Source: Actinomycetes bacterium (GTDB lineage: Bacteria > Actinomycetota > CALGFH01). Taken from it: DNA of 5,908 nucleotides. A program made the position numbers and the translations under genes. Below are positions 4,393 to 5,908 of this stretch, piece by piece. Numbering within the stretch: position 1 is the first letter of the stretch; every line of letters begins with the position of its first letter. The stretch spans positions 1 through 5,908 of the forward strand of contig JASLIH010000336.1 in assembly GCA_030152105.1 (NCBI GenBank), written 5' to 3'. Below the pieces are notes generated by a model that was not told the DNA's origin, made no database searches, and saw only the letters and a program-made list of their open reading frames with translations.

Positions 4393-5112
4393 TCACTCGA
4401 CTCGGATGATGATGAGCGTGATGTTGTCGGGGCCGCCGGCGTTGTTGGCGGTGTCGATGAGGGCGCGGCAGGCGGCGTGGCCGTCGGGGTTGGCGGTGAG
4501 GAGCTCGGCGATCTGGGGGTCGGGAACTGCTTCGGTGAGGCCGTCGGAGCAGAGGAGGACCTGGTCGCCCGGGCGGAGGTCGATGGGGTCGGGGGTGTCG
4601 ACGGGGATGCGGGGGTCGAGGCCGACGGCGCGGGTCAGGATGCTGCGTTCGGGGTGGACGGCGGCCTGGGCGGGGGTGAGGCGGCCGCGGCGGACGAGCT
4701 CGCCGACGACGGTGTGGTCGGTGGTGACCTGGCCGAACGAGCCGTCGCGGAGGAGGTAGGCGCGGCTGTCGCCGACGTGGGCGAGCTGGAGGTGGTCGCC
4801 GGCGACGGCGGCGGCGGTGACGGTGGTGCCCATGCCCCACAGGCTTGGGTTGCCGGAGGCCTGGTCGAGGATGGCCGAGTTCGCCTTGGCGATGGCGCCG
4901 GCCAGGGCCTCGGCCGCCTCGGCGGGGTCGGCGAACTCGCGGCCGTCGAGGGCGGCCAGTGGCTCGACCGCGGCCGCCGAGGCGACCTCGCCGCCCTGGT
5001 GGCCACCGAGGCCGTCGGCCACCGCGAACACGGTCCGGCCGCAGACATAGCTGTCCTCGTTGCCGGACCTGGTCCGCCCGACGTCGGTTCCCGCGAACGT
5101 GCTCAGGCGCAT
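4393..5112 (-). CDS. PP2C-family serine/threonine protein phosphatase (compact, soluble)
   Basis: This 239-aa metal-dependent phosphatase removes phosphate from Ser/Thr, usually opposing Hanks-type kinases. Motifs appear in family order: DVGRTRSGNED (10-20), VADGLGGHQGGE (31-42) with metal ligands D33/G34, GMGTTV (93-98), AHVGDSRAYL (111-120), TTDHT (130-134), ILTRAVG (158-164), LLCSDGLTE with D190, and GGPDNITLII (226-235) with D229. The protein consists of the catalytic domain only. Unlike mycobacterial PstP it has no C-terminal TM segment or extracellular domain, so it should be cytosolic. It starts at ATG 5112 with GGAGGAGG (5124-5117) four bases upstream. It is divergent from the sulfurtransferase and convergent with lexA. 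No kinase, FHA or cell-division gene is nearby, so its substrate cannot be inferred. Confidence 0.94.
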   Translation of the reverse strand: MRLSTFAGTDVGRTRSGNEDSYVCGRTVFAVADGLGGHQGGEVASAAAVEPLAALDGREFADPAEAAEALAGAIAKANSAILDQASGNPSLWGMGTTVTAAAVAGDHLQLAHVGDSRAYLLRDGSFGQVTTDHTVVGELVRRGRLTPAQAAVHPERSILTRAVGLDPRIPVDTPDPIDLRPGDQVLLCSDGLTEAVPDPQIAELLTANPDGHAACRALIDTANNAGGPDNITLIIIRVE

Positions 5113-5203
5113 GTGGCCTCCTCCATGATGTCGGGGGGAAGGTTCTCACGGGACGGCGCTATCGTGGGGGCCGACAACCGGCGAACACTCTCAAGGAGGA
5201 CCC
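5113..5203. promoter_or_regulatory. Divergent intergenic region between PP2C and sulfurtransferase genes
   Basis: This 91-bp region must supply both leaders. It holds the minus-strand SD GGAGGAGG (5124-5117) and the plus-strand SD AAGGAGG (5193-5199). A plus-strand hexamer TATCGT at 5160-5165 fits the actinobacterial TANNNT -10 pattern, but I see no matching -35. No repeats of note. Confidence 0.35.
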
Positions 5204-5908
5204 GTGACCACAGCGGCGGAGCTCGACCCGGCCCCCAAGCTCGGCGATTACGCCCACCCGGAGCGCCTGGTGACGACGGCCTGGCTGGCCGAGCACCTGG
5301 ACGACCCCAACCTGGTGGTGGCCGAGTCCGACGAGGACGTGCTGCTGTACGAGACCGGGCACATCCCGGGCGCGGTCAAGATCGACTGGCACCTGGACCT
5401 CAACGACCCGGTCGAGCGGGACTACGTGACCGGCGAGGGCTTCGCCCGGCTGCTGTCGTCCAAGGGCATCGGGCGTCACACCACGATCGTGTTCTACGGC
5501 GACAACTTCAACTGGTGGGCCGCCTACGCCCTGTGGGTGTCGACCCTGTTCGGCCACCACGACGTCCGGCTGCTCGACGGCGGCCGCCAGAAGTGGGTGG
5601 AGGAGGGCCGGCCCATGACCACCGAGGTGCCGAGCCGCGAGCCGGCCGACTACCCGGTGGTGGACCGCGACGACACGGTCATCCGCGTCTTCCGCGACCA
5701 GGTCCTCCAGCACGTCCGCTTCGGCGGGCGGCTGGTCGACGTGCGCTCGCCCGGCGAGTACTCGGGCGAGCTGCTGGCCATGCCCGACTACCCGCAGGAG
5801 GGCGCCCTGCGCGGCGGCCACATCCCCGGCGCGGCCAACGTGCCCTGGAAGCGGGCGGCCAACGAGGACGGCACCTTCAAGTCGGCCGACGACCTGCGGG
5901 CCATCTAC
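5204..5908 (+). CDS. Two-domain rhodanese sulfurtransferase (CysA2/SseA type), 3' end outside window
   Basis: A GTG at 5204, four bases after AAGGAGG (5193-5199), opens a frame of 235 codons that runs off the window without a stop. The N-terminal rhodanese domain (about 20-137) has the typical [14 protein letters not shown] (49-62), [19 protein letters not shown] (93-111) and [11 protein letters not shown] (121-131); as usual for tandem rhodaneses, this first domain has no catalytic Cys. The second domain begins near 155 with [20 protein letters not shown] (177-189) and [20 protein letters not shown] (205-224), very close to what I recall of mycobacterial CysA2/CysA3 thiosulfate sulfurtransferase. 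About 40-50 residues, including the active-site Cys loop, lie beyond the end, so activity cannot be confirmed here. The enzyme family moves sulfane sulfur from thiosulfate or 3-mercaptopyruvate to thiophilic acceptors such as cyanide. It is cytosolic, with no signal peptide. Confidence 0.93.
   Translation, partial: MTTAAELDPAPKLGDYAHPERLVTTAWLAEHLDDPNLVVAESDEDVLLYETGHIPGAVKIDWHLDLNDPVERDYVTGEGFARLLSSKGIGRHTTIVFYGDNFNWWAAYALWVSTLFGHHDVRLLDGGRQKWVEEGRPMTTEVPSREPADYPVVDRDDTVIRVFRDQVLQHVRFGGRLVDVRSPGEYSGELLAMPDYPQEGALRGGHIPGAANVPWKRAANEDGTFKSADDLRAIY

Noticed and set aside
3506..4759. A 417-codon plus-strand frame covering lexA and much of the PP2C gene
   Set aside because: It runs out of frame with lexA and antisense to the phosphatase, both of which have complete catalytic motifs. 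Its product is Arg/Ser/Gly-rich noise.
5159..5821. Minus-strand open frame antisense to the sulfurtransferase
   Set aside because: The plus-strand rhodanese frame has strong SD and family motifs throughout; the opposite frame has none.
4393..5908. PP2C plus sulfurtransferase as a defence or stress island
   Set aside because: Both are ordinary chromosomal genes with complete or expected family features and no mobile, nuclease or toxin genes nearby.

Overview
This window comes from a very GC-rich bacterial chromosome. G or C dominates third codon positions, GTG starts are frequent, ribosome binding sites are strong (GGGAGG, AGGAGG), and gene content is typical of Actinomycetota: a PP2C phosphatase, a CysA2-type sulfurtransferase, LexA, and an OmpR-type two-component system. 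An environmental actinobacterial lineage is the best guess, but a neighbouring high-GC phylum cannot be excluded. Nothing looks like a mobile element, prophage or CRISPR array, and there is no tRNA or rRNA.

Layout. (1) 1-224, minus strand: the first 74 codons of a short-chain dehydrogenase/reductase, cut by the window edge. (2) 355-951, plus: a GrpB-family protein, divergent from the SDR across a 130-bp intergenic region. (3) 1065-3495, plus: a three-gene signalling unit. It consists of a small two-TM protein rich in Gly, Trp and Pro, an OmpR-family response regulator, and a HAMP-HisKA-HATPase sensor kinase that overlaps the regulator by 8 bp. A pair of TTCAC direct repeats with an 11-bp period lies upstream, and two back-to-back GC hairpins sit between the small gene and the regulator. 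(4) about 3591-4211, plus: lexA, the SOS repressor/autoprotease, with its cleavage site and catalytic dyad intact but an unusual DNA-recognition segment and no recognisable SOS box upstream. (5) 4212-4392: a convergent gap containing what looks like a decayed N-terminal stub of a GNAT acetyltransferase on the minus strand. (6) 4393-5112, minus: a compact soluble PP2C Ser/Thr phosphatase. (7) 5204 to the window end, plus: a two-domain rhodanese sulfurtransferase, truncated before its catalytic cysteine.

How the parts fit together. The clearest functional unit is 1065-3495. The kinase has almost no extracytoplasmic domain, only a short Gly-rich loop between two TM helices. It is co-encoded with a small membrane protein of the same unusual composition, so the small protein may be the sensing or modulating partner. 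The 11-bp direct repeats are a plausible autoregulatory site for the regulator. The remaining genes are housekeeping or stress functions (DNA damage response, protein dephosphorylation, sulfur transfer) without an obvious shared pathway. I see no convincing wholly new system. The kinase/small-protein module, the apparently divergent LexA operator specificity and the RNA/DNA structures around them are the parts worth a second look.
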